Origin: Hydrogenimonas urashimensis
Lineage (GTDB): Bacteria > Campylobacterota > Campylobacteria > Campylobacterales > Hydrogenimonadaceae
NCBI RefSeq assembly: GCF_016593255.1
Contig: NZ_AP023212.1
Coordinates: 2,233,890-2,297,889, forward strand
DNA: 64,000 bases
Reading direction: 5' to 3'
The notes beneath the pieces were generated by a model, which worked only from the letters and a program-made list of their open reading frames with translations, had not been told where the DNA came from and did not search any database. A program made the position numbers and the translations under genes. Position 1 is the first letter of the stretch, and each line of letters starts with the position of its first letter. Of the stretch, positions 9,443-17,685 are shown piece after piece.

Positions 9443-10650
9443 TGGTGTGGGGTGAGAAGGTGAGCGGTCGTTGGTCGTTGGTCGTTGGTATTCGCAAGTC
9501 TTTGACCGGTTTTCTACCCTTTCTTCTCTTGATTTTTGCTTTTCTGCCGGCGATGGGGGCCGAGGATTACCGCTATACCCTCACGCTCGACAAATCGCGG
9601 GCGATGGTCAAAACGCCGATGATACTGACGGTAGATATCGAGCAGACGGACCCTTCCAAAGTCCTCTTTTTCGATTTCGAACCCTCCGGGAACGGCCGTT
9701 TCCTCTTTCATCGGCTCGACAAGAAAGTCAATGACGACATGCACCACCGCAGGGAGCGGTTCGACTATCTGGTCTACGGTTTGCAAAGCGGCGAATGGTC
9801 CATCGGTGGCAGGATACGGGTGCAGCGCACCAACGAAGAGCGTATCGTCGACAGTACCATCGTGGACCAGTTCAACGCCCGGACCCTGCAGAGCGAAGAG
9901 AGTCTGGAGCCGGTGACGCCGGTGAAAGTGACGATCGACCCTCTGCCCGTCCCGGCCGATCTGGTCGGGGATTTCCACCTGGAAAGCTCGCTGGACCGCC
10001 GGCAGACGGAAGCGTTTCGGCCCATCCACCTCTCTTTGCATCTAAAAGGCGTCGGTTTTCCGCCGCCCGGGAATCTCTTTGGCTGGAATATTCCCGGCGT
10101 GCAGGTGTTCGCCGACAAGCCGGCGATCCGTCTGCACTACACGTCACGGGGGGTAGAAGTCGATGCCACCTACACCTTCGCTTTCAGCAGCGACCACGAT
10201 TTTACGATTCCTCTCCGCATGGTGCGCCTCTACTCTCCTACCCGGCACCAAAGCGAACGCATTGGTTTTCCGGGGGCAACGATATGCGTGGTGACGCCGC
10301 CATCCCTGCGCAAAGCGCTGCTCGATCCTAAAAACGACCCGCCCAGCATCTACGACCGTATCGCCACATGGAAAGCTTTCGGCATCGATACGCTGGTGGT
10401 TCTGCTTGGGTTTATAAGCGCATTTTTCGTCGAGTGGCTGAAAAGCCGGTTGAAAAGGTTTTTCGCCAAAGACCCATTCGTCGAGAAGGTACGTGCCGCC
10501 AAAGACCCACGCGCTTTGCTGATGCTGCTCATCCGCGCCGATGCCAAAAGGTGTGCCCCCTGGATCGACCGGATCGAAGCGGCGCTGCACGAAAAGCGGA
10601 AGATCGACCTGAAAAAGATAAAGCGGGAGATTGTGAGGGGGTGTCGATGA
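9442..10650 (+). CDS. BatD-like protein, first copy
   Basis: This is a 402-residue exported protein with a BatD-type layout: signal peptide, beta-rich Ig-like periplasmic domains (VKTPMILTVDIEQTDPSKV; QTEAFRPIHLSLHLKGVGFP), a membrane helix near residues 310-330 and a basic cytoplasmic tail. ATG 9442 overlaps the upstream stop and is preferred. The first 30 residues are odd: they are encoded by the heptamer tract at 9466-9486, so the signal-peptide n-region (RWSLVVG) is repeat-derived. The next gene is a clear paralogue with the same landmarks (LFFDFEP/MFFDFKP, LVGDF, KGVGFPPP/KGVGYPPP). Confidence 0.75.
   Translation: MVWGEKVSGRWSLVVGIRKSLTGFLPFLLLIFAFLPAMGAEDYRYTLTLDKSRAMVKTPMILTVDIEQTDPSKVLFFDFEPSGNGRFLFHRLDKKVNDDMHHRRERFDYLVYGLQSGEWSIGGRIRVQRTNEERIVDSTIVDQFNARTLQSEESLEPVTPVKVTIDPLPVPADLVGDFHLESSLDRRQTEAFRPIHLSLHLKGVGFPPPGNLFGWNIPGVQVFADKPAIRLHYTSRGVEVDATYTFAFSSDHDFTIPLRMVRLYSPTRHQSERIGFPGATICVVTPPSLRKALLDPKNDPPSIYDRIATWKAFGIDTLVVLLGFISAFFVEWLKSRLKRFFAKDPFVEKVRAAKDPRALLMLLIRADAKRCAPWIDRIEAALHEKRKIDLKKIKREIVRGCR
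9466..9486 (+). repeat. Three perfect GGTCGTT heptamers inside the BatD signal-peptide region
   Basis: The unit GGTCGTT is repeated three times without change at 9466-9486 and is followed by another GGT. It begins 24 bases after the start codon. The same unit, allowing one or two changes, occurs at gene junctions at 11978-12005 and 22887-22980. Confidence 0.75.
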
Positions 10651-11618
10651 GATTGGGTATAGGCCTTTGGCTTCTGGTCATCGGGATGATGCTTCCCGTG
10701 GCGGGTATGGGGGCGGATTTTCGCTATTCGCTATCGCTGGATCGGCATGAAGCGTGGGTCAAAGCGCCGATCGTGCTCCGTTTCAGTGTGGAGCAGACCG
10801 ATGCGTCGAAAGTGATGTTTTTCGATTTCAAACCCCTTGGAAAGGGGAGCTTAAAGGCGATTCGTCTCGACAAGAAGATCGACAACGCCCCCCACCACCG
10901 GAAGGTGGATTTTACCTACCTCCTTTTCGGTCTGAAACCGGGAACCGCAACGCTGATGTTCGACCTGCTGGTGCGGCGGACCAACGAGGAGACCATCGCC
11001 CAGAGCACCACCGGCGGGCGCTACAATGTCAAAGATGTGGAGACGCAGGATACCCACGAACCGATTCCGCCCGAAACGATCCGCCTCAAGCCCCTGCCGG
11101 CACCGGTGGAGCTGGTGGGCGATTTCACCCTTACCGGCCGTGTCAGCGCCAAAGAGACCCGTGCCGGGGAGCCCATTTATCTGACCGTGCGGCTCAAAGG
11201 GGTCGGCTACCCACCACCGAAACGGTTGATCCACTTAAGGCTGCCGGGGGTCGACATTTTCGAAGATGCCCCGAAAGTGTCGCTTCGCTACGCTTCCAAT
11301 GGAGCCCGTTACGACGCCACCTACACCTACGCCCTCAAAGCGGACCACGATTTTTCCATTCCATCTTTTGTGCTGAAAGCCTTTTCGCCAACTTCGGGAG
11401 AGCTCTATCGTTTGAAAACAAAGAAGATTGACATCCATGTGCTGCCTGTGAAAAAAACCGAAACCCCTGTGCGGAACGAAATGATCGAAAAGGAGAAAAC
11501 CGCCACCGATGGGTGGGAAACCTTGAAAGAGGTGCTTTTTTACGGGGCGCTTTTTTTGATAGGATACATCAGCGGACACCTATGGATCAAAATATCAAGG
11601 ATACGAAATGAAAAATAG
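10647..11618 (+). CDS. BatD-like protein, second copy
   Basis: This 323-residue paralogue of the preceding gene starts at ATG 10647, overlapping its stop. A signal peptide ends near GMGAD. The periplasmic part contains the same landmarks (VKAPIVLRFSVEQTDASKVMFFDF, ELVGDFTLTGRVSAKETRAGEPIYLTVRLKG split over two beta domains). A single C-terminal membrane helix lies near residues 297-315 (LFYGALFLIGYISG). It lacks the long cytoplasmic tail of copy one. Tandem duplication followed by tail loss or gain is likely. The end overlaps the cytochrome gene start by 11 bases. Confidence 0.75.
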   Translation: MRLGIGLWLLVIGMMLPVAGMGADFRYSLSLDRHEAWVKAPIVLRFSVEQTDASKVMFFDFKPLGKGSLKAIRLDKKIDNAPHHRKVDFTYLLFGLKPGTATLMFDLLVRRTNEETIAQSTTGGRYNVKDVETQDTHEPIPPETIRLKPLPAPVELVGDFTLTGRVSAKETRAGEPIYLTVRLKGVGYPPPKRLIHLRLPGVDIFEDAPKVSLRYASNGARYDATYTYALKADHDFSIPSFVLKAFSPTSGELYRLKTKKIDIHVLPVKKTETPVRNEMIEKEKTATDGWETLKEVLFYGALFLIGYISGHLWIKISRIRNEK

Positions 11619-11970
11619 CTTTCTCTGGATGATCGGATTGGCCCTGGTGCCGCTCTTCGGTGCCCAGAACGGGGAGCAGATCTATATGGGCAAAGGGTGT
11701 TACGGCTGCCATGGGACCCGGGGTGAGGGGATCGGCGACTATCCCCGCCTGGCGGGGCGTTCCCGGGCGGAACTGATGCGACTCCTCGAGCAGCTCAAAA
11801 AAGGGATCGGCCACACCAGCAAGCGGGAGATGATGATCCCCTTCGCCAAAGCGCTCGACAAGGCCCAGATGGAGGCGGTGACGCGGTATCTCAGCGCTCA
11901 GAATCCCCACGCCGAGGAGGATGAGTCGCTGGAAACCCCGGAAGATATTCTGGGTGGATCGGATATGTGA
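11608..11970 (+). CDS. Small exported monoheme cytochrome c
   Basis: This is a 120-residue periplasmic class-I-type cytochrome c with a signal peptide ending near FGAQ. The heme-binding motif CYGCH lies at residues 31-35, followed by GTRGEGIGDYPRLAG, and the likely axial Met is in KREMMIPFA. After the heme fold comes a short acidic tail of about 20 residues. It overlaps the BatD copy upstream and the NosD-like gene downstream, so it sits inside the operon. In Campylobacterota nos clusters small c-type cytochromes (NosC1/C2) accompany NosZ. That role here is only an inference, since no nosZ is in the window. Confidence 0.85.
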   Translation: MKNSFLWMIGLALVPLFGAQNGEQIYMGKGCYGCHGTRGEGIGDYPRLAGRSRAELMRLLEQLKKGIGHTSKREMMIPFAKALDKAQMEAVTRYLSAQNPHAEEDESLETPEDILGGSDM

Positions 11971-13256
11971 GTAGTATGGTCATTGGTTATTGGTTATTGG
12001 TCATTGGGGAGCGTCTTCGGCGCTTTTTGCGCCATGTGGGTCGCTACCTTCTTACCTTTTCGCTTTTTCTACATGTCGTGTATGCCCAATCTCTGCAAAG
12101 CGTCATCGACGCGGCACCGGCGGGGGCGCGGGTCGATCTGCCCTCGGGGGTCTTTCGGGGGGCGATCGTCATCGACAAGCCGTTGATGCTGGTTGGCTCG
12201 AAAAAAGGCGAGAGTGTTATCGACGGGGGTGGCGGCGGTAGTGTGGTGACGGTCCGCGCCTCCCACGTGACGCTGAAAAATCTGACGATCGTCGGCAGCG
12301 GTCGACGGCGGGATGTGTTGGATGCGGCGGTGAAGATGGCCGGTGTGGCGGATGTGACGGTGCTAGATTGCCGGATGAAAAAAGATCTCTTCGGGGTCGT
12401 GGTGGAGACGAGCCGGGATGTGAAGATTCTGGACAATACGATCCGCTCCTACCGCGACAAAGTGGTGGACAACCGGGGTGACGGGGTACGGATATGGGGA
12501 TCACATGACGTGAAGGTCGAGGGGAACCGCTTCATGCAGACCCGCGATATCGCCGTCACCCGCTCCTATGACGTCAAAATTTTAAAAAACCGTATCCGAA
12601 ACGCCCGTTACGGGGTGCTTCTGGATATGAGCCGGCAGGTCGAGGTGAAAGGCAACGATATCACCGACATTTACGCGGGGGTACGGACCAAAGGGGGGAT
12701 GGGGCTGAACATCGAGGGTAACACCATCTTCGATACCCGTTTGGAGACGGGGGTGGGCATACTGCTGGCCCACGGCAAAGCGGTGCGCGTGCGCCGCAAC
12801 CGCATCAGCGGCTGCGCACAGGCGATTTACATCGATTCCAGTCCTGCCGAAGAGGGGATGCGCCGCTATATCGAACGAAACGCCATCGTCAACAACAACG
12901 AAGCCTTCCACTTCCACGCCGCCATTCAGAATAACACGATCCGCCACAACGACGTGGTAGGCAACCTGGACGATGTGGTGCTGGACATTCCCAGAGCCAA
13001 ACGGTGTAATAACGACATCGGCTACAACTACTGGGACCGCTATCAGGGGTTCGACCGCAACCATGATGGCATCGGCGACACCCCTTACGTCGTGCTCATC
13101 TTCGCCGACAAACTGTGGCAATACAACCATCACGCCAAATTTTTCTATGGCTCGCCGGTGCTGAGCATGCTCGATTTCATCGAACGCATTGCACCGCTTA
13201 CGCAACCCGACGAACTGCTCAGAGACCCGAAGCCGAGGATGAAACGTAATTTTTAA
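11967..13256 (+). CDS. NosD-like periplasmic parallel beta-helix protein
   Basis: This 429-residue exported protein is made mostly of right-handed beta-helix coils (repeated short motifs such as DVKILDNTIRS, DVKVEGNRF, AVRVRRNRISG). It ends with the NosD signature NYWDRYQGFDRNHDGIGDTPY. NosD works with NosF and NosY in maturation of nitrous-oxide reductase. Here it has no NosZ, NosF or NosY neighbours and follows a cytochrome c. GTG 11967 overlaps the upstream stop. ATG 11976 is an alternative. The first codons are written by four GGTYATT heptamers (11978-12005). The gene ends overlapping the convergent methyltransferase gene by 4 bases. Confidence 0.8.
   Translation: MSSMVIGYWLLVIGERLRRFLRHVGRYLLTFSLFLHVVYAQSLQSVIDAAPAGARVDLPSGVFRGAIVIDKPLMLVGSKKGESVIDGGGGGSVVTVRASHVTLKNLTIVGSGRRRDVLDAAVKMAGVADVTVLDCRMKKDLFGVVVETSRDVKILDNTIRSYRDKVVDNRGDGVRIWGSHDVKVEGNRFMQTRDIAVTRSYDVKILKNRIRNARYGVLLDMSRQVEVKGNDITDIYAGVRTKGGMGLNIEGNTIFDTRLETGVGILLAHGKAVRVRRNRISGCAQAIYIDSSPAEEGMRRYIERNAIVNNNEAFHFHAAIQNNTIRHNDVVGNLDDVVLDIPRAKRCNNDIGYNYWDRYQGFDRNHDGIGDTPYVVLIFADKLWQYNHHAKFFYGSPVLSMLDFIERIAPLTQPDELLRDPKPRMKRNF
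11978..12005 (+). repeat. Four tandem heptamers at the NosD-like gene start
   Basis: The units are GGTCATT, GGTTATT, GGTTATT and GGTCATT in perfect register. They begin 8 bases after the upstream stop codon and are read as part of the NosD signal peptide (VIGYWLLVIG). A small GGCGC/GCGCC hairpin follows. Confidence 0.75.
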
Positions 13257-13990
13257 AAGATTATACGCAGGGGAAAGAGCATCGGCACCCGTTTTCGGTA
13301 GTCGATGTAAGGTTTTCCCAGGGTTTTGATGAGGTCTTTCTCTTCGAAATGGAGGCCGATGAGAATGTAGAGGGTGAAGGCGGCGGCGAAGAGCAGGTGG
13401 CCAGTGCTCATGTGGGGGGTGGCCCAGAGTCCCAGCAGTGTGCCGGCCTGGATGGGGTGGCGCACGAAGCGGTAGAAGCCCTTCTCCTGAAACCGCTCCG
13501 GCGGTTCGGGTATGCCATGAAAAGCCCGCCATGCCTGTGTGAGACCGAAAAGTCCGAAATGGTCGATCTGAAACGTGGCGGCGACGGCGATGCCCCAACC
13601 CAGAAAGTAAAGCAGTGTCATCGCCCAGAAGCCGATGCCGCCCCTAAAATCCCAGACGGTTCCGGGCAGCAGTTGCCAGAAAAGCAAAATTGCCGCCAGA
13701 GTCACAGCGGAGGCAAGGGTGTAGAGACTGCGCTGGGCCTGTGCGGGCACGTAGCGCTCGAACCACCGTTTGAAGCCAGGGCGGACCATCAGGGAGTGTT
13801 GCAACCCGAAAAGTGCGATGAGACCCACGTCGACGGCAACGGCCAAAAGGGCAGGGAAACGGGGTGTGCCGCTGTCAATGGTGGTCGGCATCCAGCTCCA
13901 GGGGTAGAGCCAGAAGAGCATGACAACCAGTGTTCCCAGGCCGATGAGGTAGGAGACAAGGCCCAAAAGCAAGAGGGCGAAATGTTTCAC
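13253..13990 (-). CDS. Methanethiol S-methyltransferase-like (MddA / NnrU-type membrane methyltransferase)
   Basis: This 245-residue integral membrane protein has about six helices. From memory it follows MddA along its length: a DSG-containing loop, FGLQHSLMVRPGFKRWFERYVP, RSLYTLASAVTL, HFGLFGLTQAW, and the ICMT/PEMT-like S-adenosylmethionine region FVRHPIQAGTLLGLWATP to FEEKDLIKTLGKPYIDYRKRVPMLFP. MddA methylates methanethiol to dimethylsulfide; NnrU relatives have unclear roles in nitrogen-oxide metabolism. The start is GTG 13990, with GAAGGAAC upstream and a GTGA overlap with an upstream reading frame. Substrate assignment is an inference. Confidence 0.7.
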   Translation of the reverse strand: MKHFALLLLGLVSYLIGLGTLVVMLFWLYPWSWMPTTIDSGTPRFPALLAVAVDVGLIALFGLQHSLMVRPGFKRWFERYVPAQAQRSLYTLASAVTLAAILLFWQLLPGTVWDFRGGIGFWAMTLLYFLGWGIAVAATFQIDHFGLFGLTQAWRAFHGIPEPPERFQEKGFYRFVRHPIQAGTLLGLWATPHMSTGHLLFAAAFTLYILIGLHFEEKDLIKTLGKPYIDYRKRVPMLFPLRIIF

Positions 13991-14185
13991 GGCTTCAGTT
14001 CCTTCATCAGAAATTTTGCCACCGTCTCTTCGTCATTGCATCGGGACCGCTTCGGGTGGTGGGTATGGAGAGTCTGTGCCTTCTTTTCGCCACTTCGTTT
14101 GAGACATATCGGCTGAAATCGCCGATGCTCAGGTTGAAGCGGAAGAAGGTTGTGTCCGGGTCGGACAGATAGAAAGGTTGCATCC
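13987..14185 (-). other. Possible frameshifted small ORF between the HerA-like and MddA-like genes
   Basis: The minus strand here reads plausibly in two frames. One gives a segment starting MQPFYLSDPDTTFF, which begins right after the HerA-like stop. The other ends in VAKFLMKELKP, with its stop overlapping the GTG start of the next gene. Neither frame alone spans the gap well. Joining them needs one frameshift. It could be a broken small gene, a frameshifted tail of the HerA-like gene or chance. Confidence 0.25.
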
Positions 14186-16543
14186 TCAGCTGCAACGCCA
14201 CCACAGCAGCGCCGGCTCCAACCGAATGTCGCTGCGCCTGGGTTTGATGAAGAAAGTGTCGATGGGATAGGCCTCCACACTGAATTTTTCGTCCAATTCG
14301 TCAAGTTTCTCTTCCAGCTCCGTTTTAAGGGCCTCGATTCGCTCTTCTATGGCATTGAGCGCCTCCTGTGCCCTTTGGACGTCAGCCTTTTCATCCAGTA
14401 CATGGCGCCCTTTTTTCAGCACCTGTCCTACTTTGGAAGCGGCAGAACGTTTCGAACCAAACAGGGAGCCGAAGATGGCCAATCCTGCGTCGATGAGCGA
14501 TTCGGTGGTTTTTGAGCTGACATCCTCCCGCTCTTTTTGCAATCTCTGCAGGGCGCGCTGCCGTCTGGATTCAAGAGTTTGCAGTTTTTTTGCATAGCGG
14601 GTTTGAAGCTTTTCGGCCGCTGCGCTCCTCTTCTCTTCCAAAATCTCCTGCAGGCGCTGTTTGAATCGCTCCAGGCTCTCTCTAGGCTCCGATTCGGCTT
14701 TGAGAGGGCGACAGCGGTAAAGGGTGAGGCGCTTTTGGGCATAGAGGCGGTCACTAAAGGCTTTTTCGACCGATTTTAGGCTGCGGGCATTGGCGACGAA
14801 CGAGGGAAGCGCTGCGAAATCACAGGATTTGGCTGGCGATTTGGGAAGAGTGGCCGGGTCGGTTTCGCAGCTTTCGGCCCTTTCGAAATCGCAACCTTCG
14901 TCGCTCTCCTCCAGTGGGAGATGCAGGCAAATCTCTTCCTTTTCGTCGATGCCGCGGGAAGCGTTGAAGTAGCGCACTTCGGCTTTGAGATGAAGCCAGG
15001 GGGTGTAGAGCCCGCCATCGGAGGCGGGGATGTCGAAAGTTTGGGGAATGTTGGAAGAGAGAATGGGACGGGCGGTGGAAGATTCGGCGGGACTGAAGTG
15101 TGGTCGGTGCAGGGTTTGCGTTTTTGCGGACTCTTTTTTTCTCTTTTTTGAAGCCATGCATCGGGCGATATCCTGCTTTTTCATGGGACCTTTGAGGTAG
15201 CTGAGCACCCAGCGGGTCTGAAAGAGGCGGATGCCCGGCATGTGGGCGCTTTTTAAAAAAAAGGTGCGCTTGGGAAGGGTGCGGATGATGTCGGAGATTC
15301 GCTTCTTGTCGAATTCCTCCTCCGCCTGGCCCGCCAGGCCGTCGACCACTTTGGCGATATCCTGCCTCGTTTGGAGCTTGCCGATGTACCAGATGCCGAT
15401 GTTGGAGAGCCCCTTGTAGTCCAGGTCCACCGGATTCTGGGTGCTGAGCACCATCCCGACACCGAAAGCCCTGGCCTGTTTGAGCATCAGCATCATCGGC
15501 GTTTTGGAAGGCGGGTTTTTGGACGGAGGAAAATAGCCGTAGATTTCGTCCATATAAACCAGTGCCCGCAGGCGGTTCGTACCGCTTTGACGGCGCATCC
15601 AGCCCAGAATCTTGTTCAAAAGCAGGGTAACGAAGAACATCCGCTCCGCATCGCCGAGATGGGCGATGGAGAAGATGGCGATTTTTGATTTTCCCTTTTC
15701 GTCGTACATCAGGGCATCGATATCGAGGGCATCGCCTTTAAGCCAGTTTTCGAAGGTAGGGCTGGCCAGGACATTGTTGAAACGTGACGCAAGTTTGAAG
15801 CGCTCCTGCGGTGGGTAGAAACTCTCAAGCGGCAGCACGCCGATTCTGGAGAAGGGCGGGTTGATGATCTGCGAGATCAGGGTGCCTATATCCATGGAAG
15901 CTTCCTCTCTCCACCCTTTCTTGAGAATCTGCGCAATGAGAATGTACTCCCGGCTCTCAAGCGGGTCGGCCTCAATGCCGATGAGCGCCAGCAGGGAGGA
16001 GACGGTGGAACCGATGGCCGAGGCGAGGGCGTCGGCATCCTCGAGAATTGTACGGTCCGGTACATTGAGGCTACCCAGGACATTGACAGGAATGCCCGCT
16101 TCGCTTCCAGGGGTGTAGATGGTGGTGTCGTGGGCTTTGAAACGGCGGATTCTCTCGGGAGTCTGGTCGAAACTTTCGATACCGTTTTTCCACATTTCGG
16201 CGATTTTTTTGGCGTAAGCTTCAGGGTTTTCTCCCTTTTGGTGCGCCTCCTCCTCGACCCAGGGCAGGAAATCTTCGGGTGTGAGGTTTTCAAAAGCGAG
16301 ACAGAGATTGCCCATGTCCCCTTTGGGGTCGATGGCGATGACGGGGATGTTGTCGATGGCCGCCTCTTCGAGCAGATCGATGCCCAGACCCGTTTTGCCG
16401 CTGCCGGTCATTCCGATGATCGCCGCATGGGTCGTGAAGTTTTTCGACTTGACGAGTGTCGGCGTATCGGTGGCCTGCATTGTTCCCGGGTCAAGGTCCC
16501 GTCCCAGGTAGAAGATGCCCAGTTTTTCGAAAATGCTGTTCAT
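14186..16543 (-). CDS. HerA/FtsK-like P-loop ATPase with coiled-coil C-terminus
   Basis: At 785 residues this belongs to the HerA-like (DUF853/DUF87) helicase-type ATPases. Walker A is AIIGMTGSGKTGLG near residues 40-53, followed by PVIAIDPKGDMGN. Walker B is LVYMDEIYGYFPP, and an STQNPVDLD sensor segment follows. Residues from about 620 to 740 form a long charged coiled coil (repeated KRLQEILEEKRS and ALKTELEEKLDELDEKF types). A beta segment ends the protein at LEPALLWWRCS. The cellular task of this subfamily is poorly known; DNA or nucleoprotein translocation is inferred from the family. ATG 16543 has GGAGTTCC upstream. Confidence 0.75.
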   Translation of the reverse strand: MNSIFEKLGIFYLGRDLDPGTMQATDTPTLVKSKNFTTHAAIIGMTGSGKTGLGIDLLEEAAIDNIPVIAIDPKGDMGNLCLAFENLTPEDFLPWVEEEAHQKGENPEAYAKKIAEMWKNGIESFDQTPERIRRFKAHDTTIYTPGSEAGIPVNVLGSLNVPDRTILEDADALASAIGSTVSSLLALIGIEADPLESREYILIAQILKKGWREEASMDIGTLISQIINPPFSRIGVLPLESFYPPQERFKLASRFNNVLASPTFENWLKGDALDIDALMYDEKGKSKIAIFSIAHLGDAERMFFVTLLLNKILGWMRRQSGTNRLRALVYMDEIYGYFPPSKNPPSKTPMMLMLKQARAFGVGMVLSTQNPVDLDYKGLSNIGIWYIGKLQTRQDIAKVVDGLAGQAEEEFDKKRISDIIRTLPKRTFFLKSAHMPGIRLFQTRWVLSYLKGPMKKQDIARCMASKKRKKESAKTQTLHRPHFSPAESSTARPILSSNIPQTFDIPASDGGLYTPWLHLKAEVRYFNASRGIDEKEEICLHLPLEESDEGCDFERAESCETDPATLPKSPAKSCDFAALPSFVANARSLKSVEKAFSDRLYAQKRLTLYRCRPLKAESEPRESLERFKQRLQEILEEKRSAAAEKLQTRYAKKLQTLESRRQRALQRLQKEREDVSSKTTESLIDAGLAIFGSLFGSKRSAASKVGQVLKKGRHVLDEKADVQRAQEALNAIEERIEALKTELEEKLDELDEKFSVEAYPIDTFFIKPRRSDIRLEPALLWWRCS

Positions 16544-16750
16544 GGAACTCCTTTGTCTTGTGTCTGTTGCTCACCCCAGCGGTATCCGATTCGCTTTTTC
16601 GCGACCATGTCCGTACTTTTCTTTGGTTCCAAGCATGTACACCCTTTGAGCCTTTTTGGTCGTTGATGCTCTTTGAGGCCAAAAGCCACGAGAATTTCCG
16701 GAGTCGGTTTTTTGCGTCAAGAGGGCTTGTTTGGCAACGTTGGAATTATT

Positions 16751-17683
16751 TTACGATAATTTCCTTAGTTTACACAGAAAAAAACCATCCATCGTCTCGG
16801 TTGGCAGAACCCTCACGCAGTGTGCCACTTCGGAAGAGAAACGTTTTTTCTTCCATTGGAGGAGACCGTTTCGGAGATTTTCGAGAGGAAGAGCGATCGG
16901 TTCGATCGCCAGGGCGGCATCTTTTTTTAAGATTCGGTCGATGATCGCCTCATTCTCTTCCGGGGCGAAGGAGCAGGTGGCATAAAGAAGGGTACCTCCC
17001 GGTTTGAGACTTTTGAGGGCGGAGACAATAAGACGTTGTTGAAGCCGGCTCATCTCCCTGATTTTACGTTCGCTCCAATAGGTAAAGGTCTTCGGAGTGT
17101 CGCTTTTGAATTTCGCTTCGGTGGAGCAGGGGGCATCGAGCATGACACGGTCGAACATCGCCGGACATTTGCCGCCGACGCTTCGTCCGTCGGTCATGTA
17201 GTAATGGGCGATGGTGACGCCGCCACGTTCGAGGTTCGCCTTCAGACGGAAAAAACGGTCTCTTCCCGGTTCTACGACCGATAGCCACCCTCTGTTCTTC
17301 ATCTGCGCCGCCATCATCAGCGATTTGCCTCCGGGAGCCGCGGTGAGATCGAGGATAGTCTCGCCGGGTTGGGGGTTTAGAGCGAGGGGTGCGAGCATGG
17401 AGGAGAGACTTTGGATATAGATTTCTCCCTCTTGAAAGAGAGGTGAGCGGGTCAGTCCGTCACGCTCTTCGAAAGGCACAGTGAAGGCGTACCTGTACCA
17501 GGGAACGGGTTGGAGGCAGAAGCCTGCCCGTTTGAGTCTTTCTGTGGCGGATTCGACAGTCGTTTTAAGCGGGTTGATACGAAACGACACAGGTTTGGGG
17601 AGGTCGAAGGTTTTCAGCAGTTCTTGGGCATCCTTTGGATAGATGGCTTGGAACCGTTCTACGAAAGACTCTGGCAGTGCCAT
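16751..17683 (-). CDS. rRNA cytosine-C5 methyltransferase, RsmF/RsmB-type (NOL1/NOP2/Sun)
   Basis: This 310-residue S-adenosylmethionine-dependent RNA methyltransferase starts at ATG 17683, 2 bases after the pgpA stop. Motif I is ILDLTAAPGGKSLMMAAQ. Motif IV, with its cysteine, is LDAPCS. The catalytic-cysteine motif VI is LLYATCSFAPEENEAIID. The N-terminal part contains SFRINPLKTT, typical of the family's N1 domain. The C-terminal PUA-like region of E. coli RsmF is missing, as is common in short family members. The exact rRNA position modified cannot be told from sequence. Confidence 0.85.
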   Translation of the reverse strand: MALPESFVERFQAIYPKDAQELLKTFDLPKPVSFRINPLKTTVESATERLKRAGFCLQPVPWYRYAFTVPFEERDGLTRSPLFQEGEIYIQSLSSMLAPLALNPQPGETILDLTAAPGGKSLMMAAQMKNRGWLSVVEPGRDRFFRLKANLERGGVTIAHYYMTDGRSVGGKCPAMFDRVMLDAPCSTEAKFKSDTPKTFTYWSERKIREMSRLQQRLIVSALKSLKPGGTLLYATCSFAPEENEAIIDRILKKDAALAIEPIALPLENLRNGLLQWKKKRFSSEVAHCVRVLPTETMDGFFLCKLRKLS

Positions 17684-17685
17684 GG

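Noticed and set aside
12582..13598. Antisense frame running from MddA-like into NosD-like gene
   Set aside because: Composition is Arg/His/Pro-rich and it crosses two real genes with clear motifs.
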